Source of the DNA: Succinivibrionaceae bacterium
GTDB taxonomy: Bacteria; Pseudomonadota; Gammaproteobacteria; Enterobacterales; Succinivibrionaceae
Direction: 5' to 3'
DNA length: 64,000 nucleotides
Assembly (NCBI GenBank): GCA_019420905.1
Contig: JAHZGH010000014.1
Location: 139,862 to 203,861 of the forward strand
Positions 35,697 to 44,201 of the stretch are shown in pieces; the first letter of the stretch is position 1, and every line of letters begins with the position of its first letter. The translations under genes were made by a program, and so were the position numbers. The notes under the pieces are model-generated. The model saw only the letters and a list, made by a program, of their open reading frames with translations, ran no database searches and had not been told where the DNA came from.

Positions 35697-35835
35697 AAGC
35701 TATCTCCGTAATTCTATGCATCGAATAAATGATTATAATGACATTTTATGTTGTTTTTATCTAGATCTTGCTATCTTATCAAAAACAACGAGTATACGGA
35801 TCATAAATAAAATTTGATCCGCTTAAGTGCAAAAA

Positions 35836-36405
35836 CTATAAAAAGCCCAAACGTCTCAAAGCTAAAGTTAGACAAGCAATAGATCTTGATTCAGTTAAAG
35901 CCGAATCTTTATCAAAAATTAAATCTAAAGCTTCTTTTGGAGTAACCTTTATAATTTGAATTGGCTCAGGTTCATCACCAGAAAAAATTTGATGCTTAAC
36001 TAAATTTGTACATAAAAAAGTATGCATTTTTAAAGAGAGCATGCCAGGTGCAACCGTCATTTCATTTTTTAAAGGCTCAATTTTCTGCGCACTGTAACCA
36101 ATTTCCTCTTGCAGCTCACGATTACAAGCATCTATAGGACTTTCCCCAAAATCAATTTTTCCTTTTACAAAACCTAATTCATAACGTTCAAAGCCACAAG
36201 CATACTCTGAAGTCATAAAAAAATGAGAACCATCAAAAGGTACGGCTAATATTGCCCCATTTCCTCCAGATAAACGCTCATAAGTTCTCTTTTCATGATT
36301 TGAAAATTCCAGGTCAAGCTGTTCTACCGTAAAATATAAAGAAACCTTGCGCTTATTATGATTTATGATCTTGGGCTTTTGAGCTAAAAGTGCTGACAAG
36401 TCCAT
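35836..36405 (-). CDS. nudE: ADP compounds hydrolase NudE
   Basis: Nudix hydrolase acting on ADP-ribose, NADH and related ADP compounds. The 189 residues align with E. coli NudE (186), including VEQLDLEFSNHEKRTYER near residue 28. The Nudix box GKIDFGESPIDACNREL continued by QEEIGY is complete near residue 82. The conserved GDEPEP lies near 143. In E. coli nudE is also close to hslR-hslO, which are the next genes here but on the other strand. Confidence 0.94.
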   Translation of the reverse strand: MDLSALLAQKPKIINHNKRKVSLYFTVEQLDLEFSNHEKRTYERLSGGNGAILAVPFDGSHFFMTSEYACGFERYELGFVKGKIDFGESPIDACNRELQEEIGYSAQKIEPLKNEMTVAPGMLSLKMHTFLCTNLVKHQIFSGDEPEPIQIIKVTPKEALDLIFDKDSALTESRSIACLTLALRRLGFL

Positions 36406-36841
36406 ACAAAACTCTCCTTAGAGTGGCTAAAGATTGTCTTTTAAGGAACATCCAAATAAATATTTCTCTTTTTCTAGTATTTATTCTAGAGAATCATCGC
36501 TACTCAATTACAATATTACCATTACAAACTAAAACTTAAGGATAATACAAATTATCCTCCCAAATTAATTAACAATATATGTAATAAAATAAATTATTTA
36601 TTCACTATCCCTTATTTATTTGCCACCTTTTATTTTTCTCTGTTTTATTATTCAGATATAGTTATAACTTAACTACTCCCTTATATTCTACTTCCTATTA
36701 AATATAACCATGTTAAAAACATAATAAAGTTTATTGAATTAAACTTTATTATTTACATAAACATCCAAAACTATCCTTAACCATGTAAAATTATGCCCTG
36801 AAATAAAAACTAGCTAATCTTTCTTTTTGAGGTAAAAACTA
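36406..36841. other. Non-coding gap between nudE and hslR
   Basis: This 436-bp, very AT-rich, divergent gap has no credible open frame and no RNA gene that I recognise. It should hold promoters for both nudE and hslR. Its only strong structure is the inverted repeat at 36721-36752; a weak TCTAG/CTAGA pair lies at 36473-36490. Confidence 0.6.
36721..36752. repeat. 13-bp perfect inverted repeat upstream of hslR
   Basis: Arms ATAATAAAGTTTA (36721-36733) and TAAACTTTATTAT (36740-36752) flank a 6-base centre. No T-tract or nearby gene end makes it a clear terminator, so it may be a regulator-binding site about 90 bases before hslR. Confidence 0.6.
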
Positions 36842-37237
36842 GTGAACGAAAAAGAAAAAAACGTACGCTTAGACAAATGGCTTTGGGCAGCACGTTTTTA
36901 CAAAACAAGATCTATAGCACGCACTATGATAGAAGGTGGCAAAGTTGATTATAATGGTGTACGAGCTAAACCATCTCATACTGTAGAAATAGGCGCTAAG
37001 ATCAAATTACTTCAAGGAAATATACGCAAGGAAGTAAAAGTTTTAAGCATAAGTGATATACGTGGTCCTGCAAGTGTTGCACAGCTTTTATACCAAGAAA
37101 CAGAAGAAAGCATGACTCAAAGGATCAAAATGCAGGAACAATTAAAATTAAATTCTCTATTAGCACCGCATCCTAATAATCGCCCGAACAAAAAAGAAAG
37201 ACGAGAATTATTGGAGATTAAATATGGAAGAAATTAA
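36842..37237 (+). CDS. hslR: Heat shock protein 15 (ribosome rescue S4-domain protein)
   Basis: Binds stalled 50S subunits that carry nascent peptidyl-tRNA and helps recycle them. The 131 residues match E. coli Hsp15 (133). The S4 RNA-binding domain is at the N-terminus (RLDKWLWAARFYKTRSIA and GGKVDYNG), with a basic C-terminal tail (RPNKKERREL). The start is GTG 36842, supported by TGAGG at good spacing. It overlaps hslO by 14 bases, the usual hslR-hslO heat-shock pair. No sigma-32 promoter was recognised. Confidence 0.95.
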   Translation: MNEKEKNVRLDKWLWAARFYKTRSIARTMIEGGKVDYNGVRAKPSHTVEIGAKIKLLQGNIRKEVKVLSISDIRGPASVAQLLYQETEESMTQRIKMQEQLKLNSLLAPHPNNRPNKKERRELLEIKYGRN

Positions 37238-38105
37238 CTCTAACAAATTAGATGAAGTTTTACGCTTTTTATTTGACAACCATGGCGTTCGTGGTGAAAT
37301 TGTCAGCTTAAATAAAGCTTGCGCAGATCTTATACATGAAGATTATGCTCCCTGTATTAAATCTACTATGATGGAGTTAGCTGCTGCGGCAATACTTTTT
37401 GCAGCAACCTTAAAAGATGGTTCTGAAGTTATGTTGCAGCTTCAGGGTGGAAAAAATGCTCCTCTTAAATACGCTTTAGTAAATGTTCGTGATGATTTAA
37501 GCTTTTACGGCTCTGCTAAAATAAAAGAAAATTCTAACATTGATGAACATTCATCTTTTAAAGCTCTAGTTGGAGATGATGGTATTTTAGCTCTATCTGT
37601 ATTCCCCGTAAGCGGAGAAAAATGGCAAGGAATTGTGGCTATTGATAGCGAAAGTGTTTGTGCAACTTTAGAAAACTATTTTAAAAACTCTCAACAACTG
37701 CCAAGTAAATTCTTTATTCATTCAGATCCTCAAAGTTTAAAATGCTCCGGCCTGATGCTACAAATTATTCCCGAAATAAAAAATAACGTTGAAAGTTTAG
37801 AGCATTTGTCTATCTTAAGCTCAACTTTAACAACAAATGAAAGTTTAAAGCTTAGCAATAAAGAAATCCTAAGTAGACTTTTTGCTCATGAGGAAATTCG
37901 AATTTTCCCTGAACATCAAGTTGCTTTTAAATGTATCTGCTCTAAAGATCGTTGTCTTAATTCCTTAATGAGCTTGAGACACGATGAATTAAAAGAAATA
38001 GCCTCTGACCCTAAAGGTATAGATATGACTTGCCAACATTGTGGCAATAGTTATCATTTTAGTCATGACGAATTACAAAAATTATTCTTACAGGTCAATC
38101 AATAA
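37224..38105 (+). CDS. hslO: Redox-regulated chaperone Hsp33
   Basis: Holdase chaperone activated by oxidation through a C-terminal zinc switch. The 293 residues match E. coli HslO (292). All four zinc ligands are present in the CxC and CxxC order: FKCICSKDRC near residue 237 and MTCQHCGNSY near 270. The N-terminal domain has the family VRGEIVSL start and the LQGGKNAPLKY loop. It overlaps hslR at its 5' end and the MFS gene starts right at its stop. An oxidation-activated chaperone is notable in a likely anaerobe. Confidence 0.96.
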   Translation: MEEINSNKLDEVLRFLFDNHGVRGEIVSLNKACADLIHEDYAPCIKSTMMELAAAAILFAATLKDGSEVMLQLQGGKNAPLKYALVNVRDDLSFYGSAKIKENSNIDEHSSFKALVGDDGILALSVFPVSGEKWQGIVAIDSESVCATLENYFKNSQQLPSKFFIHSDPQSLKCSGLMLQIIPEIKNNVESLEHLSILSSTLTTNESLKLSNKEILSRLFAHEEIRIFPEHQVAFKCICSKDRCLNSLMSLRHDELKEIASDPKGIDMTCQHCGNSYHFSHDELQKLFLQVNQ

Positions 38106-39296
38106 ATGACTTCTCAAAATATTGCTTCCGCCCCGCAAAGATCATGGACTAATGTAAATGTTATGGGCGTAGGTCATTTTATAAGTGACTTTTACTGTAA
38201 TATACTGCCGCTGATTTTACCTATATTAGCAAGCCGCTTTGACTTTTCTTATACTCAATGCGGTACCTTATACATGATATTTCAAGTTGCAGCAAACTTT
38301 ATTCAGCCTCCTGTAGGTTTACTTGCCGATCGCTATAACATAAATTACTTAATGCCTCTATCTATATTAGGTGGAGGAATTTTTGTTTGCTCTATTGGCA
38401 TCATTGACAGCATATGGATGCTAGTTTTAATCATCTTTGTTTCTGGAATATGCGCTTCAGGATTTCATCCTATCGCAGGAGGTATTCTGCCTAAAGTTAC
38501 TCCTAAAAATAAAGAAGTTTTAGCAACAAGTATTTTTATTGTTGGTGGTAACATTGGCTTTGCTGTAGCCCCATATTGCGTAGCACGTTTTATTGACGCA
38601 TATGATTATCAAAACCTATTATGGTTATCTATTCCGGCAATTATTACTACTATTTTAATTTATTCTCGCAAACTTCATCATCCAACCTTATCTGAAAAGC
38701 CAAATGATATTTCCAGTATCAGATCTATTATTCACAATAAAGCTTTTGTTCAGTTTGTCTTTTCTATAGGCTGGAGATCTCTTTGTTACTGTACAATAAT
38801 TGCATATTTACCATTATTCTTAACTGAAAAAGGATATAGCAGTACAGAAAGTGCACAAGCTTTATTTGCAATGTTATTTGGCACTGCCTTTGGAGGAATG
38901 GCAATTGGAGGATTATCTGCAAAATTAGGTCTCAAAAAATTAATTTTGATAACCTATATCGTTACAATTTGCAGTGTTTCTATATTTTTATATTTATCTG
39001 ATTTATCTTTAATATCATATATACTCTTATTTATAACTGGTGCAGGCCTATACGGCTCAACCCCGCCTGCTATTGTATGGTCACAGCGAGTCTTATCTAA
39101 AAGTGCTGCTTTTGCAACATCAATGATGTTAGGATTTACTTTTGGAATCGGATATATTGTTTCTGTAGGTACAGGTATACTAGCTGACTTTTTTGGCTTA
39201 CATAATGCCTTATGGCTAACTATGATTCCTGCTTTAATTCTGGCAATCCTCTTTATTGTCCCACTTAAAGAACCTAAACCTAATCATATTCTCTAA
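38106..39296 (+). CDS. MFS transporter, Fsr (fosmidomycin resistance)-like
   Basis: A 396-residue, twelve-helix major facilitator transporter. It resembles E. coli Fsr in the first half: GHFISDFYCNILPLILPIL, FQVAANFIQPPVGLLADRY, and the HPIAGGILPKV region (HPESSRVARM in Fsr), followed by IFIVGGNIGFAVAP. Fsr exports fosmidomycin in E. coli, but natural substrates of the group are uncertain. The start codon follows the hslO stop with no gap, with AGGT upstream in hslO, so it is translated from the hslR-hslO message. Attachment of an efflux gene to a heat-shock pair is not usual. Confidence 0.8.
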   Translation: MTSQNIASAPQRSWTNVNVMGVGHFISDFYCNILPLILPILASRFDFSYTQCGTLYMIFQVAANFIQPPVGLLADRYNINYLMPLSILGGGIFVCSIGIIDSIWMLVLIIFVSGICASGFHPIAGGILPKVTPKNKEVLATSIFIVGGNIGFAVAPYCVARFIDAYDYQNLLWLSIPAIITTILIYSRKLHHPTLSEKPNDISSIRSIIHNKAFVQFVFSIGWRSLCYCTIIAYLPLFLTEKGYSSTESAQALFAMLFGTAFGGMAIGGLSAKLGLKKLILITYIVTICSVSIFLYLSDLSLISYILLFITGAGLYGSTPPAIVWSQRVLSKSAAFATSMMLGFTFGIGYIVSVGTGILADFFGLHNALWLTMIPALILAILFIVPLKEPKPNHIL

Positions 39297-39408
39297 TTTT
39301 ATGGGGGCTAGTTGCATTTATTTTTCATACACTGCAAAATTACCCCCTAAACTTTAACATCCTTATTATAATAAGGTGCAGTGTCTTAACTGTAGCTTTT
39401 GTTAATTC

Positions 39409-39445
39409 AAAGGAGACTTGCAGATTTATCTGCAATTTGCATATG
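39409..39445 (+). promoter_or_regulatory. Unusual ribosome binding site of pdxJ with intervening hairpin
   Basis: A strong AAAGGAG (39409-39415) lies 27 bases from the pdxJ ATG (39443), too far to work directly. Between them TTGCAGA (39418-39424) and TCTGCAA (39429-39435) form a 7-bp hairpin with a 4-base loop. Folding it removes 18 bases and leaves a 9-base spacer. Confidence 0.55.
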
Positions 39446-40189
39446 AAACCTATTTTTCTTGGTGTAAATATAGATCATGTAGCCACTGTGCGTAATGCTC
39501 GTGGAACAGACTATCCAGATCCTGTCACTGCTGCAGCTTTAGCCGAACTTGCAGGAGCAGACAGCATTACTACGCATTTGCGCGAAGATCGACGTCATAT
39601 TACAGATCGCGATGTACGTATTATTCGAGAAACTGTCAAAACAGCCTTAAATTTAGAAATGGCTGTTACAGATGAGATTCTGGCTATTGCAGCGGCTTTA
39701 GCTCCACAAAAGGCTTGCTTAGTCCCTGAAAGAAGACAAGAAGTTACTACCGAAGGTGGACTTGATGTTATCAAGAATTTTGATAAAGTAGCAAATGCTG
39801 TAAAAGTTCTATCAGAAGTTGGAACAGAGGTTTCTTTATTTATAGATCCAGATCAAAAGCAAATCGATGCTGCTTGCGCTTGCGGCGCTCCGGTTGTGGA
39901 ATTCCATACTGGTCGTTATGCCAATGCCGCTAATATAGAAGAAGCCAATCAAGAACTAGAAATATTAAGGCAAATGTCTGCATATGCAGATGAAAAAAAG
40001 CTTAAAGTAAATTCTGGGCATGGCCTTAATTATAATAATGTAGCTGCAGTTGCAGCTATTCCACAAATGAACGAGTTGAATATAGGACATAGTATCATTG
40101 CTCGTGCTATCTTCACAGGTCTTGATGAAGCCGTACGTACAATGAAACGTATTATTACTGAGGCTCGCACCCAATCATCCATCAAATGA
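39443..40189 (+). CDS. pdxJ: Pyridoxine 5'-phosphate synthase
   Basis: Closes the pyridoxine ring from 1-deoxyxylulose 5-phosphate and 3-hydroxy-1-aminoacetone phosphate in vitamin B6 synthesis. The 248-residue TIM barrel shows GVNIDHVATVRNARGTDYPD at the N-terminus, THLREDRRHI near residue 42, VPERRQEVTTEGG near 95, IDPD near 130 and NSGHGLNY near 190. ATG 39443 is preferred over the in-frame TTG at 39437; the Shine-Dalgarno arrangement is described separately. ribB follows after seven bases, an unusual pairing of B6 and riboflavin genes. Confidence 0.96.
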   Translation: MKPIFLGVNIDHVATVRNARGTDYPDPVTAAALAELAGADSITTHLREDRRHITDRDVRIIRETVKTALNLEMAVTDEILAIAAALAPQKACLVPERRQEVTTEGGLDVIKNFDKVANAVKVLSEVGTEVSLFIDPDQKQIDAACACGAPVVEFHTGRYANAANIEEANQELEILRQMSAYADEKKLKVNSGHGLNYNNVAAVAAIPQMNELNIGHSIIARAIFTGLDEAVRTMKRIITEARTQSSIK

Positions 40190-40196
40190 GGTACCC

Positions 40197-40847
40197 ATGG
40201 TAAACCACAATCTGCTTGAAATCTTCGGTCAAACTGCTACTGAGCGTGTAGAAGCCGCTATTGCTGCCTTAAAACAAGGCCGTGGAATTATGGTAGTTGA
40301 TAACGAAGATCGCGAGAATGAAGGAGATTTAATTTATGCCGCTGAGACAGTCACTGATGCTCAGATGGCCTTTATGATCCGTGAATGCTCCGGTATTGTT
40401 TGCGTTTGCGTTGAAGAAGAAGTAGCTGCTCGCATGAATTTACCCATGATGGTATCCCATAATACTTCTACATATGGTACCGCTTTTACTATATCTATTG
40501 ATGCTGCTAAAGGAGTAACTACCGGTGTTTCAGCTCCAGATCGAGTCAAAGCTATCAAGGCTTTAATTAATCCTAACGGAAAACCTTCCGATTTAGTAAG
40601 CCCTGGTCATATGTTCCCGCTTATTGCTAAGAAAGGCGGCGTGTTGGTCCGTGATGGACATACTGAAGCGTCTGTAGATCTAGCCCGCTTAGCAGGATTT
40701 ACTCCAGCTGGCATTTTATGTGAACTATGTGCTCCAGATGGGCTTATGGCTAAACTTCCGCGAGTTTCTCATTTTGCCTTAGAACATGATTTAACATGCG
40801 TCAGCATTGAAGACTTAATTGCCTATAGAAAAGAGCATAATATCTAA
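40197..40847 (+). CDS. ribB: 3,4-dihydroxy-2-butanone 4-phosphate synthase
   Basis: Converts ribulose 5-phosphate to the four-carbon precursor of riboflavin. The 216 residues equal E. coli RibB (217). The acidic catalytic loop VDNEDRENEGDLIYAAE lies near residue 35, with TGVSAPDR near 108, SPGHMFPL near 133 and HTEASVDL near 154. GAGG precedes the ATG. It is the stand-alone form without a GTP cyclohydrolase II domain. Only seven bases separate it from pdxJ, so there is no room for the FMN riboswitch that controls ribB in many gammaproteobacteria; regulation must act through pdxJ or elsewhere. Confidence 0.97.
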   Translation: MVNHNLLEIFGQTATERVEAAIAALKQGRGIMVVDNEDRENEGDLIYAAETVTDAQMAFMIRECSGIVCVCVEEEVAARMNLPMMVSHNTSTYGTAFTISIDAAKGVTTGVSAPDRVKAIKALINPNGKPSDLVSPGHMFPLIAKKGGVLVRDGHTEASVDLARLAGFTPAGILCELCAPDGLMAKLPRVSHFALEHDLTCVSIEDLIAYRKEHNI

Positions 40848-40858
40848 ACTACATTATA

Positions 40859-40876
40859 GGCCCGTGAAAACGGGCC
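40859..40876 (+). terminator. Terminator of pdxJ-ribB
   Basis: GGCCCGT and ACGGGCC form a GC-rich 7-bp stem with a GAAA loop, followed by TTTTT. It ends nine bases before the start of the BioH-like gene. Confidence 0.9.
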
Positions 40877-40885
40877 TTTTTGCCT

Positions 40886-41668
40886 ATGAAAGACAACTTC
40901 CAATTAAATTACACTACATATGGAAATCCTTATGGGAAACCTCTAATTATCAGTCATGGCTGGGCTACTGACAGCAGTTTTACTCTTCCTATAGCAAAAA
41001 AATTTGCTCACAGGAAAGTAATACTTTTAGATTTTCCTGGTTATGGTTTAAATTATCATATAAAAGAAATAAATCCTTATAGCCTCGAATTCATACAATC
41101 TCTTCACCAATCCTTACCATTAAAATGTGATATCTTAGCTTGGTCTTTAAGCTCGCTTCTTGCTATAAAATTATGTAATTTTGATAAAGGAAATAAAATC
41201 GATAAACTCGTAACAATTTGTGGAACCGCCCGTTTTCCTGCAGATCCTAATTGGCCTGGATTTTCTGGGCATTATGTCATGCAAACTAAGAAAGTTTTTA
41301 CTAAGATACGCTTTAAAAAACTCTTAAGATTATTTTATGCCCTTCAATGCCAAAGTTCATTAAATTCAAAAGAGAATAATCTTTTCTTAAAGCAAGCTTC
41401 CAACAATATGAAAATTCCTAATTTTGAAGTTTTAGAACGAGGACTCGAAGCTATGGCTGATATGGATTTAAGATTAGATCTTTTTAATCTAAAACAGCCA
41501 TGCTTACATCTCTTTGGCGCATATGATAAATTAGTCCCCGCTAAACTAGCTTTTATCTTAAAAAAATATCCGCGTCATGAAGTCTTTATCTTTGAAAAAT
41601 CTGGACATATGCCCTTTTTAACCGAGCCAGAAAAATTTTTTAATATTGTAAATAATTTTTTAAAATAA
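40886..41668 (+). CDS. bioH: BioH-like alpha/beta hydrolase (putative pimeloyl-ACP methyl ester carboxylesterase)
   Basis: A 260-residue alpha/beta hydrolase with the BioH layout (256 in E. coli): HGWATDS near residue 24, LLDFPGYG near 47, nucleophile Ser87 in AWSLSS (GWSLGG in E. coli), Asp in GAYDKLVP near 212 and His in SGHMPFL near 239. BioH frees pimeloyl-ACP for biotin synthesis. Both elbow glycines are replaced (Ala and Ser), so activity or substrate may differ. No bio genes are nearby, but in E. coli bioH lies close to nfuA, also in this window. ATG 40886 has no Shine-Dalgarno and follows the ribB terminator closely. Confidence 0.75.
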   Translation: MKDNFQLNYTTYGNPYGKPLIISHGWATDSSFTLPIAKKFAHRKVILLDFPGYGLNYHIKEINPYSLEFIQSLHQSLPLKCDILAWSLSSLLAIKLCNFDKGNKIDKLVTICGTARFPADPNWPGFSGHYVMQTKKVFTKIRFKKLLRLFYALQCQSSLNSKENNLFLKQASNNMKIPNFEVLERGLEAMADMDLRLDLFNLKQPCLHLFGAYDKLVPAKLAFILKKYPRHEVFIFEKSGHMPFLTEPEKFFNIVNNFLK

Positions 41669-41715
41669 ACTATAAGAAATGCTGCCCAGTATATTTTATC
41701 CTTCCTATAGACATA

Positions 41716-42324
41716 TTATTTGACTAAAGTTTTCAAATATTCTTGCTCTATCCGTTTCTGATCTTCCTCGCTCAATAAAGTAGAATCTATTTCTTCCTCA
41801 TCCTCCTGCATTTGATGATCCACAATAGGTTGTTCCTCAAACCAGCTTGGAGATACATAAGAAATTTTGTTTACATACCAAATTTTTTTACCTTTAGGAG
41901 TTATAACTTCTGCGTCATCTCCTTCTGATTTACCTAATAAAGCTTTAGCCATGGGAGAATCTATAGAGATATAATTATTCCTGCCGAATATCTCATCTCC
42001 ACCAACAATCCTAATTTTTAAAATTGAACCGTCATCATCTGACTCTATTTCAACATATGCACCAAAAAACACCTTTCCTTTTTGTTGCACATTATATTCA
42101 ATCACCTGAAGATCATTCATGCAGTGTCGTAAGTAACGAATACGTCTATCAATTTGAGCTAAAAGTCGCTTATTATAATGATAATCAGCATTTTCGCTGC
42201 GATCTCCTAAGCTAGCAGCCCAACTTACCTTCTGCGTAATCTCCGGACGTTTTACTTGCCACAAATAATCCAGCTCAGCATGTAATTGATCATATCCAGC
42301 TCGTGTGATAAAAGGTTTTCCCAT
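41716..42324 (-). CDS. greB: Transcription elongation factor GreB with C-terminal extension
   Basis: Rescues backtracked RNA polymerase by stimulating transcript cleavage. Residues 1-160 match GreB closely, including TWAASLGDRSEN-type WAASLGDRSENADYHYNK near 40 with the catalytic acidic tip, KVFFGAYVEIE near 88 and DEIFGRNNYISIDSPMA near 112, the GreB rather than GreA form. The protein is 202 residues against 158 in E. coli: about 42 extra C-terminal residues are acidic and probably helical (MQEDEEEIDSTLLSEEDQKR). ATG 42324 follows GGA. It is convergent with the BioH-like gene. Confidence 0.93.
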   Translation of the reverse strand: MGKPFITRAGYDQLHAELDYLWQVKRPEITQKVSWAASLGDRSENADYHYNKRLLAQIDRRIRYLRHCMNDLQVIEYNVQQKGKVFFGAYVEIESDDDGSILKIRIVGGDEIFGRNNYISIDSPMAKALLGKSEGDDAEVITPKGKKIWYVNKISYVSPSWFEEQPIVDHQMQEDEEEIDSTLLSEEDQKRIEQEYLKTLVK

Positions 42325-42344
42325 ATTTCTATCCAAAATTAAAA

Positions 42345-42373
42345 ACCCGACACAACTAAATGTTATGTCGGGT
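42345..42373 (-). terminator. Terminator of pckA
   Basis: ACCCGACA (42345-42352) and TGTCGGGT (42366-42373) form an 8-bp stem with a 13-base loop and a T-run on the minus strand. It stands 29 bases after the pckA stop, just upstream of greB. Confidence 0.8.
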
Positions 42374-42401
42374 CTAAATTAAACGTTAAATCCGTTCAAA
42401 A

Positions 42402-44009
42402 TTAGAGCTGCGGACCAGCCTTAACTAAATCGCCACCTAAAGATTCAAACTTCTTGAAGTTCTTAATGAAGCGCTCAGCTAAGTCCTTAGCCTTTTTATC
42501 CCACTCAGCAGGATCAGCATAAGTATCACGAGGATCTAAAATATTGCTGTCAACACCTGGTAAAGCGGTAGGAACCTTGAAGGAGAATACAGGGATGGTC
42601 TTAGTCTCAGCCTTATCAATAGAACCATCTAAGATAGCATCGATAATACCACGAGTATCCTTAATAGAAATACGCTTACCAGTGCCGTTCCAACCAGTAT
42701 TTACTAAGTAGGCAGAAGCACCAGACTTGTTCATGCGCTCAACTAATACCTCAGCATACTTGGTAGGAGGTAAGGATAAGAAGGCTGCGCCGAAGCAAGA
42801 AGAGAAGGTCGGAGTAGGCTCAGTGATGCCACGCTCAGTACCTGCTAACTTAGCAGTGAAGCCTGAGAGGAAGTAGTACTGTGTTTGATTCTTATCTAAG
42901 ATAGAAACCGGAGGTAAAACACCGAAAGCATCAGCAGATAAGAAGATTACACGCTTAGCTGCAGGGCCCTTAGAGATCGGCTTAACAATGTTATTGATGT
43001 GATAAATCGGGTAAGAAACACGGGTATTCTCAGTTACAGACTTATCAGCAAAGTCAATCTTGCCATTAGCATCAACGGTTACGTTCTCTAATAAAGCATC
43101 ACGGCGGATTGCATTCCAAATATCCGGCTCATTTTCCTTAGAGAGATTGATAACCTTAGCATAGCAACCACCTTCGAAGTTGAATACGCCATCATCATCC
43201 CAGCCGTGCTCATCATCACCGATTAATAAACGCTTAGGATCAGTTGATAAGGTGGTCTTACCAGTGCCAGAAAGGCCGAAGAAAATAGCAGTCTCAGTAC
43301 CAGCCATATCAGTATTGGCAGAGCAGTGCATAGCAGCAATACCCTTTAATGGGAGGTAGTAGTTCATCATAGAGAACATACCTTTCTTCATCTCACCACC
43401 GTACCAGGTGTTGAGAATTAACTGCATACGCTCAGTGAGGTTGAAAACAACAGCAGTCTCAGAATTTAAACCTAACTCTTTGTAGTTCTCAACTTTAGCC
43501 TTAGAAGCATTTAAAACAACGAAGTCAGGCTTGAAGTCCTTTAACTCTTCAGCAGTAGGACGAATGAACATATTAGTAACAAAGTGAGCCTGCCATGCAA
43601 CCTCAACAATGAAACGAATAGCCATACGAGTGTTAGCGTTAGCACCGCAGAAGCCATCAACAACATATAATTTCTTGTTGGAAAGCTCTTTGCCAGCTAA
43701 AACCTTTAAAGAATTCCAAGACTCGGTAGATAACGGCTTGTTATCATTCTTGAACTCATCAGAGGTCCACCAGAAGGTATCCTTAGAAGTGTCATCCATG
43801 ACAATGAACTTGTCTTTAGGAGAACGGCCGGTATAAACGCCGGTCATAACATTGACGGCACCCATCTCAGTCTCGACACCTTTGTCAAAACCAGTCAGGT
43901 CGGCAGCAGTCTCTGCGGCGAATAACTCTTCATAAGAAGGATTGTGAACAACTTCAGTAGTACCGGTAATACCGTACTTTGCTAAACCAAGCTCGTCAAT
44001 TAAGCTCAT
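42402..44009 (-). CDS. pckA: Phosphoenolpyruvate carboxykinase (ATP)
   Basis: Interconverts PEP + CO2 + ADP and oxaloacetate + ATP. In succinate-producing anaerobes it runs in the carboxylating direction and feeds the reductive path to succinate. The 535 residues carry the PEPCK ATP-binding signature GLSGTGKTTLS near 243, the metal and kinase-2 motif LLIGDDEHGWDD near 260, and the RSPKDKF substrate loop near 60. From memory it resembles the Anaerobiospirillum succiniciproducens enzyme very closely, down to the GGDLVKAGPQL C-terminus. Codon use is richer in G and C than its neighbours, fitting high expression. GGAG precedes ATG 44009. Confidence 0.98.
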   Translation of the reverse strand: MSLIDELGLAKYGITGTTEVVHNPSYEELFAAETAADLTGFDKGVETEMGAVNVMTGVYTGRSPKDKFIVMDDTSKDTFWWTSDEFKNDNKPLSTESWNSLKVLAGKELSNKKLYVVDGFCGANANTRMAIRFIVEVAWQAHFVTNMFIRPTAEELKDFKPDFVVLNASKAKVENYKELGLNSETAVVFNLTERMQLILNTWYGGEMKKGMFSMMNYYLPLKGIAAMHCSANTDMAGTETAIFFGLSGTGKTTLSTDPKRLLIGDDEHGWDDDGVFNFEGGCYAKVINLSKENEPDIWNAIRRDALLENVTVDANGKIDFADKSVTENTRVSYPIYHINNIVKPISKGPAAKRVIFLSADAFGVLPPVSILDKNQTQYYFLSGFTAKLAGTERGITEPTPTFSSCFGAAFLSLPPTKYAEVLVERMNKSGASAYLVNTGWNGTGKRISIKDTRGIIDAILDGSIDKAETKTIPVFSFKVPTALPGVDSNILDPRDTYADPAEWDKKAKDLAERFIKNFKKFESLGGDLVKAGPQL

Positions 44010-44201
44010 TTTTTTCTCCACTTGTTTAAACTGAGAGCATTCTCAGCTATGTCCTAAAACTCTTGCTAATTCTACCGTAAAAAAGGGGCTTTCGTCTAAT
44101 ATTCCTGCATCTCAATAGCAAATATTTTTCAATTGAGAATTTGTATACATAATTTTTAAAATCATCTTCCTTATAAGATAGCACATAAAATCTTTTTTAA
44201 A

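Noticed and set aside
35697..35760. ARG box (ArgR operator) upstream of argF
   Set aside because: The best stretch, around the TATAAT at 35732-35737, matches only one half of the consensus.
39418..39495. Upstream frame from TTG 39418 (25 codons) overlapping the pdxJ start
   Set aside because: The gap between AAAGGAG and this TTG is only two bases, too short for efficient initiation; the hairpin explanation is better.
40190..40196. FMN riboswitch upstream of ribB
   Set aside because: Only seven bases separate pdxJ and ribB, so there is no room for one.
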